A stretch of 64,000 nucleotides of DNA from Microvirga sp. SRT01. Its GTDB lineage: Bacteria > Pseudomonadota > Alphaproteobacteria > Sphingomonadales > Sphingomonadaceae. A program made the position numbers and the translations under genes. Location: positions 62,001 to 126,000 of the forward strand of contig JAGSNX010000007.1 of NCBI GenBank assembly GCA_018139225.1, in the 5' to 3' direction. The notes beneath the pieces were generated by a model, which was given only the letters and a program-made list of their open reading frames with translations, searched no databases and was not told the DNA's origin. Below, piece by piece: positions 35,591 to 44,257 of this stretch (positions within the stretch are counted from its first letter, which is position 1; each line of letters opens with the position of its first letter).

Positions 35591-36408
35591 TGCCGGTCGA
35601 TCGCGACCACGACGACGCGCTGCGGGAGGCAGCGGCGCATCGCGGCATGAAGCTGGTCAAGTCGCGCCGGCGCAAGCCGGGAGCGGGCGACTATGGCAAA
35701 TACGGACTGACGGATACTGGCGGACAGGCCTTGCTGGGCATCGGCGACAACGGCCTGACCGCGACGGCAGACGACGTTCGACGCTATCTGCGCAAGGCGG
35801 AGGGATCGACATGGGCAGCGTCCGCGGACGTCACGCCGGTGCGGTTGCCGCCGCGGCCGGTCGTGGAAAAGGCCGAGGAGGAGGAGTCCGCGGAGACGAT
35901 CGTGGCGGCGCGCAAGCCGCGTCAAGTTCAGCAAGTGAAGGAGAGAGAACCCGAACCCGAACCCAAACCCGAACCTGAACCTGAACCTGAACCTGAACTT
36001 CGTGTCCGGCCTGCCGTGAAAGGCGACCTGAAGGCGGTCGCGGCATTGCTCGATGCCCAGCATTCGGAGTCGGTGTCGGCGGACCGGTTCGACGCCTTGC
36101 GCCGAAGCGGCGGCGGCGTGCTGGTGGCGGATCGCGGCGGGGTGATCGGCTGCGTTGCCTGGCACCTCATACTGGGTCTGCACGCGCCTCCTATCGGGCG
36201 GATTACCGCGATCGTGGTCGACAGGGCTACGCGACGCCGGGGCGTCGGGCGGGCGATGTTCGACGCGGCGGTGGCGGCGATGGTCGATCAAGGGTGCGGG
36301 AGCGTCGAGGCGGTCGGCGCGATCGCGGTGCGCAACGCGAACGGTTTTTACCGGGCGGTCGGGTTGGGGCAGGAGGGATATCGCTTTGTGCGGGATGTCG
36401 GGGAATGA
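35590..36408 (+). CDS. GNAT acetyltransferase with N-terminal basic module and EP-repeat linker
   Basis: A 272-aa three-part protein. Residues 1-72 form a compact module (GMKLVKSRRRKPGAGDYGKY; GIGDNGLTATADDVRRYLR) that I believe recurs at the start of many sphingomonad proteins; its role is unknown to me. Residues 120-137 are a Glu-Pro repeat that should form a stiff rod. Residues 138-272 are a GNAT N-acetyltransferase with the acetyl-CoA loop RATRRRGVGRAMFD and the C-terminal RNANGFYRAVGLGQEGYRF. It acetylates an unknown amine. ATG 35590 overlaps the GH15 stop. The open frame upstream is antisense noise within GH15. Confidence 0.8.
   Translation: MPVDRDHDDALREAAAHRGMKLVKSRRRKPGAGDYGKYGLTDTGGQALLGIGDNGLTATADDVRRYLRKAEGSTWAASADVTPVRLPPRPVVEKAEEEESAETIVAARKPRQVQQVKEREPEPEPKPEPEPEPEPELRVRPAVKGDLKAVAALLDAQHSESVSADRFDALRRSGGGVLVADRGGVIGCVAWHLILGLHAPPIGRITAIVVDRATRRRGVGRAMFDAAVAAMVDQGCGSVEAVGAIAVRNANGFYRAVGLGQEGYRFVRDVGE
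35947..36000 (+). repeat. Hexanucleotide-type Glu-Pro codon repeat
   Basis: Tandem GAACCC/GAACCT units (one changed to AAACCC) encode (EP)n inside the GNAT gene. Such repeats can change in length by slippage; all units keep the frame. Confidence 0.85.
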
Positions 36409-36448
36409 GGTGGTAACATGAACTACGACCCCTCACCGGCCCTCTTGT

Positions 36449-37099
36449 TCACCACCCCCAGGGCCGCTCCCGGAACCACTTCGTCACGACGTATTTGGCG
36501 CCCGCCCGGACCTTCATGCCCTGATGAAGCGTGGCCGGGTTCATGGTCCGGTCGGGGCGGCGGTTGTTCCAGCATACCAGTTTACCGGTCTCCGGCTGGA
36601 TGATCTTGTCGACCGCCTTGAACCGGGTCGCGCCGCCGGCCTCGGGTTCGTTGAGGTAGATCATCACCGTCCACGTCCGGTTGCCCGCGACCGAGCAATA
36701 GCGCTCGAAATCCGCGCCGTTCGGCTCGAAATAGTCGGTATGCCCCTTGAACTCCTGCCCGACGGCGTAGCGTTGTCCCTGCAACGGCTCGCCATGCGCC
36801 GGATCGAGACCCGTCAGCGCCGTGATCGCCGCCTCCACCTCTCGGACGGCGGGATCGTCAGCGTCGAGATCGCCCGTCTCGCTGGTCCGGAAGCCGGCAT
36901 CGCCCGTGGCGTCGGCGATCGTGGAGGGCCGGCGCACCGCATCGATCTGCGCGATCAGCGCCGCGCAAAGCTCGGGCGACAGGAAGTCGCGGCGGACGAA
37001 CAGCGTCAATTTGGGGCTGGGGATGCGCTGTACGCCGGACTGGCGGAGGATGCTGGCCGCCACGGGGGCTTCGTCGATGCCGGAACCGGATGTCGTCAT
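36449..37099 (-). CDS. Prolyl 4-hydroxylase-like 2-oxoglutarate/Fe(II) oxygenase
   Basis: A 216-aa protein of the P4Hc fold that hydroxylates an unknown (often protein) substrate using O2 and 2-oxoglutarate. The iron ligands are His120 and Asp122 in GHTDYFEPN and His192 in TLHQGMKV; Lys196 binds the 2-oxoglutarate carboxylate. NRTWTVMIYLNEPEAGGATRF is the typical strand between them. Length and motifs are complete. ATG 37099 is chosen because the open frame before it (22 codons) is not conserved-looking. It is divergent from gspC across 113 bp and converges with the GNAT gene. Confidence 0.83.
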   Translation of the reverse strand: MTTSGSGIDEAPVAASILRQSGVQRIPSPKLTLFVRRDFLSPELCAALIAQIDAVRRPSTIADATGDAGFRTSETGDLDADDPAVREVEAAITALTGLDPAHGEPLQGQRYAVGQEFKGHTDYFEPNGADFERYCSVAGNRTWTVMIYLNEPEAGGATRFKAVDKIIQPETGKLVCWNNRRPDRTMNPATLHQGMKVRAGAKYVVTKWFRERPWGW

Positions 37100-37212
37100 G
37101 CCGTCACCCTGCCAGCAGGCGTTCGTTCTCCGCCAGCGCCTTTTTGTTTCAGTCCGCTGACGCAATCGCGTAACATGGCGTCGATAGGGCGATCGGGCGG
37201 GATGGGATTGCG

Positions 37213-38058
37213 ATGCAGTTGAAGCTCGACGCGCGTGCGCGCCGCTGGTTGCGGCGGCTTCCGCGCGTCAACGTCTACTCGGTGGCCGAACTGGCGCTCA
37301 TGGCCGGTTTCGCGACGCAGGTCGCGCGGCTGCTATGGGTCGTCGCCACGCCCGTGACGCCGCTGGGCGACTGGCGGCCGGCGGGTATCGCACTGCCGGG
37401 CAGCCCCCTGTCGATCCTGTCCGGCTTCGATCCGTTCTTCCGTCTGGGTGCCCCTGCCGACGCGCCCGCCGCCGTCACCAGCCTGCAACTGACGCTGTTC
37501 GGCATCCGTCTGGACGAGGCGACCGGCCGCGGATCGGCGATCGTCGCCGGCCCCGACGGCGTGCAGCAGAGCGTCGCGGTGGGCGAAGAGGTCCAGCCCG
37601 GCGTCCGCCTGAAGGCGGTGGCGTTCGATCACATCACGCTCGACCGGGGTGGCGCGACCGAGGACCTGTTCCTCGACCAATCCGGCGCAACTCCGGCGCC
37701 GCCTGTTGCGGGGGCCGTACCAATTACGGCTGCCGCGCCCGGTGTAGCTCCACCGCCAGTGGCCGATGCCGTGCCCGCCAGCCGTATCCGGCAGGAAATC
37801 GGCTTCATCCCACGCCTCGACGGCGGCAGGATCAGCGGACTGATCGTTCGGCCACAAGGTAGCGGCATCGTGTTTCAGAAGGCGGGTCTGCGCGAAGGCG
37901 ACGTCGTGACGTCGATCGGCGGCCGTCCCGTCAGCGGCCCCGGTGATCTCGACCGGGTTACCGCCGATTTTGCGGGTGGCGGCAACGTCCCCATCACCGT
38001 CGAGCGCGGGCAGCAGACGCTGTCGCTCTCCATTTCCGTTGCAGGCTCCCGTCCGTGA
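37213..38058 (+). CDS. gspC: Type II secretion protein GspC
   Basis: A 281-aa inner-membrane protein that links the inner-membrane platform to the secretin. A transmembrane helix lies at ~22-45, the HR domain at ~85-155 (LTLFGIRLDEATGRGSAIVA), a Pro/Ala linker at ~160-190, and a C-terminal PDZ domain (GIVFQKAGLREGDVVTSIGG). Spacing GGGATGG before ATG 37213 supports the start. It begins the operon; the promoter must lie in the 113 bp before it. Confidence 0.9.
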   Translation: MQLKLDARARRWLRRLPRVNVYSVAELALMAGFATQVARLLWVVATPVTPLGDWRPAGIALPGSPLSILSGFDPFFRLGAPADAPAAVTSLQLTLFGIRLDEATGRGSAIVAGPDGVQQSVAVGEEVQPGVRLKAVAFDHITLDRGGATEDLFLDQSGATPAPPVAGAVPITAAAPGVAPPPVADAVPASRIRQEIGFIPRLDGGRISGLIVRPQGSGIVFQKAGLREGDVVTSIGGRPVSGPGDLDRVTADFAGGGNVPITVERGQQTLSLSISVAGSRP

Positions 38059-40292
38059 AGTTTTCCCATCTTTTGATTCCAGCTGTCGTATTGGCGGCTC
38101 CCGCGTTCGCACAGACCACGCTCAACGTCCGCGATGCCGATATCCGCGCGTTCGTCGCCGACGCCGCTCGCGTCACGCAGCGCACCTTCATCATCGACAA
38201 TCGCGTGCAGGGAAAGGTGACCGTCGTCACCGACCGGCCGCTGTCCCGCTCCGAATATTTCGAGGTGTTCCTGTCGACGCTCAGGGCCAACGGCCTCGTC
38301 GCGGTGCCGACGGGTAACGGCGCGCTCCGTATCCAGCCGATCGACAATGCCGCCAGCCAGCCGACGCGGATCGGATCGGGCGGCGCGGCGCGCAACAGCT
38401 TCGTGACGGAGATCGTCCGCCTTCGCTCGGTCGACGCCGCCAGCGCGGTCGAAACGGTGCGGCCGCTGGTATCCGCGCAGGGTGCGGTGACCGCCAATCG
38501 CGGCGGCAACAGTCTCGTCGTCGTTGATTTCGCCGACAATATCCGCCGCATCCGCGAAGTGTTGCGGCGGATCGATACCGATAACTCATCGACCCGCGTC
38601 GTGACGCTTCAGAACGCCGGCGCGCGGGAGATCGCGACCGCGCTTCAGGCGCTGGCCTCCGGCGGATCGGCGGCGGCTGGACAGCCGCAGGGGCAGGGCG
38701 GCGCGCCGTCCGCTGGCGGCGGCAACGCAGGCGGCATCTCGATCGTGTCGATCGACAGCAGCAACTCGGTGGTCCTGCGCGGCGACCCCGCGACCGTCGG
38801 CCGGTTGGCGCAGATCGCCGCCGACCTCGATCGCAAGGCGCGCAGCGGCACCGAAATCCGCGTCGTGTTCCTGGAGAATGCCGACGCCGAGCAATTGCTC
38901 CCCGTCCTGCAACAGCTCGTCGGTCAGACGCCCGATCCCGTGCAGGAGACGACGCTGTCGCGCGGGTCGTTCCAGACCAGCAACTCGGCCAGTGGCACCG
39001 GCGGCGGCACGAGTTCGCGCACGGTACAACCCGTGCAGCAGGCCGCGCCGCAATCCTCCGGCAGCGGCGGCCAGCCCAACGCGCAGAACGCCGCCGTCAC
39101 CACGCAGGGCGGGCGGACGGCGGCGGTCGTCACCCGCTTCCAGGGCGCCAACGCGATCGTCATCGCCGCCCCCGCGGACATCCAGCGCCAACTGACCGAG
39201 GTGATCCGCCAACTCGACACCCGCCGCGAACAGGTGCTGATCGAGGCGATCGTCGCCGAAGTGTCGGACCAGACCGTCAGCCGGCTCGGCGCGCAGTTCC
39301 TGCTGGGCAATCTTTCGGGCGGTGCCTTCGCCGCGTCGACCTATACCAATACCGCGCCCAGCCTGCTGACGATCGCCGGCGCCGTCGGCGCGCGCGAACT
39401 GGCGACGACGACGACGACCATCAACGGCAACACGACGACGACGACGACCAACAACACCGTGTCCGACACGCTGGCGCAGTCGGCGGTCAGCTCGATCCTC
39501 GGCACCACAGGTGGCTTCGCGGGCTGGGGCGGCAAGATCGGCGACACGATCTTCGGCGCGATCATCAATGCGGTGAAGAGCGACAATACGTCGAACCTGC
39601 TTCAGGTCCCGCACATCATCACGCTAGACAATCAGCAGGCGCACAGCCTCGTCGGGCAGGAGGTGCCGGTGACGACCGGGCAGGCGCTGTCGCCCGGCAA
39701 TTTCGACAATGCCTTCCGCACCGTGCAGCGCCAGAATGTCGGTATCCAGCTCGACGTGAAGCCGCAGGTGAATACCGGCGGCTCGCTGAAGATGTATCTG
39801 CGGCTGGAGGTCAGCTCGGTCGCGGGTCCGGTTTCCAGCGACAATTCGGAACTGATCTTCAACAAGCGGGCGTTCGAAAATACCTTCACTGTCGACGATG
39901 GCGCGATCACCGTCATCGGCGGCCTGCTGGACGACAACGAACGCCGCACGATCGAGAAGATCCCGTTCCTCGGCGATATTCCGGTGGTGGGTAACCTGTT
40001 CAGGTCGAAGGCGAAATCGCGTACGAAGACGAACCTGATGGTATTCATCCGCCCCACCATCCTCCGCAACGCCGAAGACAGCCGCCGCGTCACCGAACAG
40101 CGCTACGGCTACCTCCGCGCGTCGCAGGGCTATGCGGAGCCGGGCGCGGAGCCGTCGATCGACCAGTTGGTGCGCGATTATTTGAACGCCGCCCCGCCGA
40201 TTCCCCGCGCACCCCTGCCAGGCAATATCGAGGACCCTAATATTGCCGCTCCGCTGCAAGGCGCGAAGACGATCCGCCCGGAGCGGAAATGA
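38055..40292 (+). CDS. gspD: Type II secretion secretin GspD
   Basis: A 745-aa outer-membrane secretin. The GTG start overlaps the gspC stop (GTGA, 38055-38058) and begins a signal peptide (MKFSHLLIPAVVLAAPAFAQ). The N0 to N3 domains follow (LNVRDADIRAFVADAARVTQ; TRVVTLQNAGAREIATALQA), with Gly/Gln/Ser-rich linkers, then the secretin channel (VPHIITLDNQQAHSLVGQEV; FGDIPVVGNLF-like region as FLGDIPVVGNLFRSK). A threonine-rich stretch (ATTTTTINGNTTTTTTNNT, coded by ACG runs near 39404-39452) lies in the channel domain. No separate pilotin is visible. Confidence 0.93.
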   Translation: MKFSHLLIPAVVLAAPAFAQTTLNVRDADIRAFVADAARVTQRTFIIDNRVQGKVTVVTDRPLSRSEYFEVFLSTLRANGLVAVPTGNGALRIQPIDNAASQPTRIGSGGAARNSFVTEIVRLRSVDAASAVETVRPLVSAQGAVTANRGGNSLVVVDFADNIRRIREVLRRIDTDNSSTRVVTLQNAGAREIATALQALASGGSAAAGQPQGQGGAPSAGGGNAGGISIVSIDSSNSVVLRGDPATVGRLAQIAADLDRKARSGTEIRVVFLENADAEQLLPVLQQLVGQTPDPVQETTLSRGSFQTSNSASGTGGGTSSRTVQPVQQAAPQSSGSGGQPNAQNAAVTTQGGRTAAVVTRFQGANAIVIAAPADIQRQLTEVIRQLDTRREQVLIEAIVAEVSDQTVSRLGAQFLLGNLSGGAFAASTYTNTAPSLLTIAGAVGARELATTTTTINGNTTTTTTNNTVSDTLAQSAVSSILGTTGGFAGWGGKIGDTIFGAIINAVKSDNTSNLLQVPHIITLDNQQAHSLVGQEVPVTTGQALSPGNFDNAFRTVQRQNVGIQLDVKPQVNTGGSLKMYLRLEVSSVAGPVSSDNSELIFNKRAFENTFTVDDGAITVIGGLLDDNERRTIEKIPFLGDIPVVGNLFRSKAKSRTKTNLMVFIRPTILRNAEDSRRVTEQRYGYLRASQGYAEPGAEPSIDQLVRDYLNAAPPIPRAPLPGNIEDPNIAAPLQGAKTIRPERK

Positions 40293-40315
40293 TCGTGATC
40301 CGGATGTCGTTACTC

Positions 40316-40411
40316 CGTCACACCGGGCTTGTCTCGGCATCCACCGGCCCGCGAAGCTTCAGGTCGGGGGACCCGCTGAACCGCGGATGCCGGGACCGGC
40401 CCGGCATGACG
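40316..40411. repeat. Palindromic intergenic repeat between gspD and gspE
   Basis: An imperfect inverted repeat: the left arm 40316-40344 (CGTCACACCGGGC...) matches the reverse complement of the right arm 40382-40411 (...GGCATGACG) at about 23 of 29 positions. Elements built on CGTCA-CCGGGC-CGGCATCC are common dispersed repeats in alphaproteobacteria; copy number here is not testable from one window. Confidence 0.7.
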
Positions 40412-40431
40412 GTACGCGGGGGTCGACCGGC

Positions 40432-42021
40432 ATGACGATCCGCACCGGCGAGGAACTGGCGCTGGCCGAGGAGCAGGCCGTGCAGGCCGCTATCCTGCCG
40501 CCACCGCCGACCGGCGGCGTCGCCGACCTGCCGCAGGTGACAATCCCGTATCTATTCGCCCGCCGCTTCGGCGTGGTGGTGCAGGCGACCGATACCGACG
40601 GGCACCTGACGATCGGCTTGCGCGAAGGCGCGGACCCCAAGGCGCTGATCGAGGTGCGTCGCCATCTCGGTCGCCCGTTTGACGTGGCGATCGTGCCGCA
40701 ACAGGCGTTCGACCGGCTGCTGTCGGATGCTTACGCGATGGACGGTCAGGCGAACGCGCTCGCCGCGGTCGGCATGGGCGACGAGCTCGACCTGCTGGCG
40801 GATGGGCTGCCCACCGCCGAGGACCTGCTCGACACCGCCGACGACGCCCCGGCGATCCGCCTGATCAACGGCATCATCGCCGATGCGGCCCGCCACGGCG
40901 TGTCGGACATCCATATCGAACCATACGAAACCGGCCTCGTCGTGCGGATGCGGATCGACGGCGTACTGCGCGAGACGTTGCGGATGCCGCCGCACGTCGC
41001 TCCGGTCGTGGTCAGCCGCATCAAGGTCATGGCGCGCCTCGATATCGCCGAGCGGCGGATACCGCAGGACGGACGCATGGGCCTGACGCTGGGTGGCAAG
41101 CTGCTCGACGTGCGCGTGTCGACATTGCCAAGTCGGGCGGGCGAGCGCGTCGTGCTGCGTATCCTCGACAAGGAGAATGCCGGGATCGACCTCGATGCTT
41201 TGGGCATGACGCCGTCGATGTTCGCCCTGTTGCGCGGTACGTTGGCGGAGCCGAACGGGATCATCCTCGTCACCGGACCGACCGGTTCGGGCAAGACCAC
41301 CAGCCTCTATGCTGCACTGCGCCTGCTGAACGACGGCAGCCGCAACATCCTGACCGTCGAGGACCCGGTCGAATATGCGGTCGACGGCGTCGGTCAGACC
41401 CAGGTCAACGCCAAGGTCGGCCTCACCTTCGCGGCGGGCCTGCGCGCGATCCTGCGTCAGGATCCGGACGTGGTGATGGTCGGCGAAATCCGCGATCGCG
41501 AGACGGCGGAGATCGCGGTGCAGGCGTCGCTGACCGGCCACCTTGTGCTGTCGACTGTCCACACCAACGACGCCGTCGGCGCGATCACGCGCATGCGCGA
41601 CATGAAGGTGGAGCCGTTCCTGCTCGCCTCGACGCTGCGCGCCGTGATCGCGCAGCGGCTGGTGCGGCGGCTCTGCCCGGTCTGCCGCGAGCCGGTGCCG
41701 GCGCGCGAGACGGTCGCGCCGCTGCTCGGCATCGATCCGGCGGCGACGGTGCGCCGCGCGGTCGGATGCGAGAAGTGCGGCCATTCGGGCTACAAGGGCC
41801 GCATCGGCGTGTTCGAGGCGGTGCGCGTCGACGAGACGATCCGCCGCCTGATCAACGAGGGCGGCGACGAGCAGGCGATCTCCGATCACGCCTTTGCGCG
41901 CACCACGAACCTAGCCACTGCCGCACGCGAACTGGTGCTGGCGGGCGAGACGACGCCGGAGGAAGCGGTGCGGGTGTCGCGGCGCGATGTCACCGATGTC
42001 GTGGACGCGGTGGATGCGTAA
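40432..42021 (+). CDS. gspE: Type II secretion ATPase GspE
   Basis: A 529-aa cytoplasmic secretion ATPase that powers pseudopilus assembly. The N1E-type domain covers ~35-130; Walker A is GPTGSGKTTS (~280-289); the Asp box and Walker B are DPDVVMVGEIRD; the His box is LVLSTVHTNDA; the zinc-binding four cysteines are CPVC...CEKC. ATG 40432 follows the intergenic repeat and opens directly into the conserved N-terminus; the open frame reaching back to 40243 only reads through the repeat. Confidence 0.93.
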   Translation: MTIRTGEELALAEEQAVQAAILPPPPTGGVADLPQVTIPYLFARRFGVVVQATDTDGHLTIGLREGADPKALIEVRRHLGRPFDVAIVPQQAFDRLLSDAYAMDGQANALAAVGMGDELDLLADGLPTAEDLLDTADDAPAIRLINGIIADAARHGVSDIHIEPYETGLVVRMRIDGVLRETLRMPPHVAPVVVSRIKVMARLDIAERRIPQDGRMGLTLGGKLLDVRVSTLPSRAGERVVLRILDKENAGIDLDALGMTPSMFALLRGTLAEPNGIILVTGPTGSGKTTSLYAALRLLNDGSRNILTVEDPVEYAVDGVGQTQVNAKVGLTFAAGLRAILRQDPDVVMVGEIRDRETAEIAVQASLTGHLVLSTVHTNDAVGAITRMRDMKVEPFLLASTLRAVIAQRLVRRLCPVCREPVPARETVAPLLGIDPAATVRRAVGCEKCGHSGYKGRIGVFEAVRVDETIRRLINEGGDEQAISDHAFARTTNLATAARELVLAGETTPEEAVRVSRRDVTDVVDAVDA

Positions 42022-42098
42022 TCACCCTTACCCTTGGCCGGCCCCTCGCTCTCCCCGCGGGAGAGGGAGAGAGGAGCGAAGAGACGGAAGGGTGAGGG
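42022..42098. repeat. Palindromic intergenic repeat between gspE and gspF
   Basis: The central palindrome CTCTCCCCGCGGGAGAG lies at 42049-42065, and outer arms TCACCCTTAC (42023 onward) and GGAAGGGTGA (42087-42096) are complementary. This CTCTCCC-CG-GGGAGAG class is a widespread mobile-like intergenic repeat in GC-rich proteobacteria. Inside an operon it can form a stable mRNA hairpin. Confidence 0.7.
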
Positions 42099-42110
42099 CC
42101 CCCCTGTCCA

Positions 42111-43334
42111 ATGGCTGACTTCGACTACATCGCCATCGACACGCGCGGTGCGGAAAAGCGCGGACACGTTGCCGCAGCGTCGATCGACGCCGCGCGGACC
42201 GCGCTCGACCGGCAGCGGCTGTATGTAGTCCGTCTCGAACCCGGTTCGCCGCCGGTCGCGACCGCGCGGCCACTGTTCGGGCTCAAGCTGGGTCGCGCGA
42301 AGATGAGCGGCAAGCAGTTGACGCTGTTCACGCGCCAGCTCGCGACGCTCAACCGCGTATCCCCGCTGGAGGAGTCGCTGCGGACGATCACTCGCCAGAC
42401 CGAGCAGGACAGCGTCCGCGCGATCGTCGCTCAGGTACATGTCGGTGTCGTTGAGGGGCGCCGCCTCGCCGATTCGATGGCGCGCGAGCCGAAGAGCTTC
42501 CCGCCCCTCTACCGCGCGATGGTCGCGGCGGGCGAGAGTTCGGGCACGTTGCCGACGATCCTTGACCGCCTCGCCGCGCTGCTCGAGCGGCAGGCGGAAA
42601 TCCGCGGCAAGCTCATTACCGCGCTAGCCTATCCTGCGATCCTGGCGATCGTCGCACTCGGGGTCGTCACCGCGCTGATGATGTTCGTCGTCCCGCAGGT
42701 CGTTGAGCAGTTCGACACGGTCGGGCAGGAACTGCCGTTTTTGACGCGCATGGTCATCGCCTTTTCCGATCTGCTGGTCGGGTGGTGGTGGGCGATGCTG
42801 CTGGTCGTGGCACTGGCCGGCGTGGTGCTGTGGCAGGCGCTGAAACAGCCGCCCATCCGGCTCGCCTTCGACAGCTGGCTGCTGCGCATTCCGCTGATCG
42901 GGCGGCTGCTACGCGACCTGCATGCGGCGCGGATGGCGCGGACGCTGGGAACGATGGTCGCCAGTCGTCTGCCGCTGCTCGACGGGCTGATGCTGACGGC
43001 CGGCACGATCCACAACCGCCGGCTTCGCGTCGCGTCGGACGACATCGTCGAGGCGATCCGCGGCGGTGGCAGCTTGTCGGCCGCGATGCGGCGCGCGGGC
43101 GTCTTTCCGCCGCTGCTGACGTATCTGGCGGCGTCCGGTGAAGCGGCGGGGCGGCTGGACGAGATGCTGGAGCGCGCGGCCGACTATCTTGAGCGCGAGT
43201 TCGATCGCTTCACCGCGACCGCATTGTCGCTGCTGGAGCCGGCGATCATCGTCATCATGGGTGGCATCGTCGCGACGATCGTGCTGTCCATCCTGCTGCC
43301 GATCCTGCAACTGAACACGCTGGCCGGCGGGTAG
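42111..43334 (+). CDS. gspF: Type II secretion inner-membrane protein GspF
   Basis: A 407-aa polytopic platform protein with two repeated helical T2SSF domains (ARKMSGK-like start KMSGKQLTLFTRQLATL at ~64; second copy RMARTLGTMVASRLPLLDGL) and three transmembrane helices (~175-195, ~225-245, ~380-400; the last is IIVIMGGIVATIVLSILLPI). ATG 42111 follows the palindromic repeat by 12 bp. The length is normal. Confidence 0.93.
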   Translation: MADFDYIAIDTRGAEKRGHVAAASIDAARTALDRQRLYVVRLEPGSPPVATARPLFGLKLGRAKMSGKQLTLFTRQLATLNRVSPLEESLRTITRQTEQDSVRAIVAQVHVGVVEGRRLADSMAREPKSFPPLYRAMVAAGESSGTLPTILDRLAALLERQAEIRGKLITALAYPAILAIVALGVVTALMMFVVPQVVEQFDTVGQELPFLTRMVIAFSDLLVGWWWAMLLVVALAGVVLWQALKQPPIRLAFDSWLLRIPLIGRLLRDLHAARMARTLGTMVASRLPLLDGLMLTAGTIHNRRLRVASDDIVEAIRGGGSLSAAMRRAGVFPPLLTYLAASGEAAGRLDEMLERAADYLEREFDRFTATALSLLEPAIIVIMGGIVATIVLSILLPILQLNTLAGG

Positions 43335-43356
43335 CGGCCGGACAATGAGAGGTTAC

Positions 43357-43794
43357 ATGCGTACCAAGGACAAGAAGCCGCCGAAGCGTAACGGCTTCAC
43401 GCTCGTCGAACTGATGGTTGTGATCGTCATCATCGGCCTGCTCGCGACGATCGTCGCGCTGAACGTGCTGCCATCGGGCGACACCGCGCGCATCCAGAAG
43501 GCGAAGGCCGACATCGCCCAGATCGAGGGCGGGCTGGAACTGTATCGCCTTCAGATGAGCGTATTTCCGACGACTGCGCAGGGCCTGAACGCGCTGGTCA
43601 GCGCACCGTCCGGCGTCGACGCCTCCCGCTATCAGCAGGGCGGCTATATCAAGCGCCTGCCCGACGATCCGTGGGGCAAGCCCTACCTCTACGCGTCGCC
43701 CGGGCAGCACGGTGAGGCCGATGTCTGGACCTATGGTGCGGACGGCAAGGAAGGCGGCGAAGGGATCAATGCCGATATCGGCAGCTGGCAGTAA
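43357..43794 (+). CDS. gspG: Major pseudopilin GspG
   Basis: A 145-aa major pseudopilin. The leader MRTKDKKPPKRNG is cut by the prepilin peptidase before FTLVELMVVIVIIGLLATIV (G13/F14), with Glu5 present in the mature protein. The C-terminal calcium-binding domain holds GYIKRLPDDPWGKPYLYASP and DVWTYGADGKEGGEG. ATG 43357 is preferred over 43345 because GAGAGG lies right before it. Confidence 0.94.
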   Translation: MRTKDKKPPKRNGFTLVELMVVIVIIGLLATIVALNVLPSGDTARIQKAKADIAQIEGGLELYRLQMSVFPTTAQGLNALVSAPSGVDASRYQQGGYIKRLPDDPWGKPYLYASPGQHGEADVWTYGADGKEGGEGINADIGSWQ

Positions 43795-44257
43795 GCGAGC
43801 CCGCGACCGCTTCGGCGAGCGCGGCTTCACGCTGATCGAGCTGATGATCGTCGTCACGATCATCGGCTTGTCGGCGGCCGTCGTCGCGTTCGCGATGCCC
43901 GACCCGAGAGGCCGCGTGCTCGACGAGGGGTTGCGCTTCGCCGCCCGGATCAAGGCGGCGCGCGACGTGGCGATCGTCGGCGGGGCGCCGGTCAGCCTGT
44001 GGATCACCAGCGGCGGCTATGGCTTCGACCGGCGCAGCGACGGCGCGTGGGTGCCGCTCGCCGAGAAGCCGCTACGCGTCGAGCGCTGGTCGGAGGGGAC
44101 GCGCGCCAGTATTCCCGACGCCAGCGGCCGGGTGCGCGTGACCTTCGACCCAACCGGCACCGCCGATCGTGGCGCGGACATCCGGCTGGCGCGCGGGACT
44201 GCCGACGCATTGGTCAGCATCGGTGCCGACGGAGAGGTCCGCGCCGATGCCCAGTAA
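43769..44257 (+). CDS. gspH: Minor pseudopilin GspH
   Basis: A 162-aa minor pseudopilin with the leader ending ERG before FTLIELMIVVTIIGLSAA (G19/F20). The rest is a small beta-rich globular domain (PVSLWITSGGYGFDRRSDGA). The start overlaps gspG by 26 bp; GAAGGG lies before the ATG. Confidence 0.88.
   Translation: MPISAAGSKRARDRFGERGFTLIELMIVVTIIGLSAAVVAFAMPDPRGRVLDEGLRFAARIKAARDVAIVGGAPVSLWITSGGYGFDRRSDGAWVPLAEKPLRVERWSEGTRASIPDASGRVRVTFDPTGTADRGADIRLARGTADALVSIGADGEVRADAQ

Noticed and set aside
35947..36000. Glu-Pro codon repeat as a possible CRISPR-like or minisatellite array
   Set aside because: The units are 6 bp, in frame and inside a coding gene, with no spacers.
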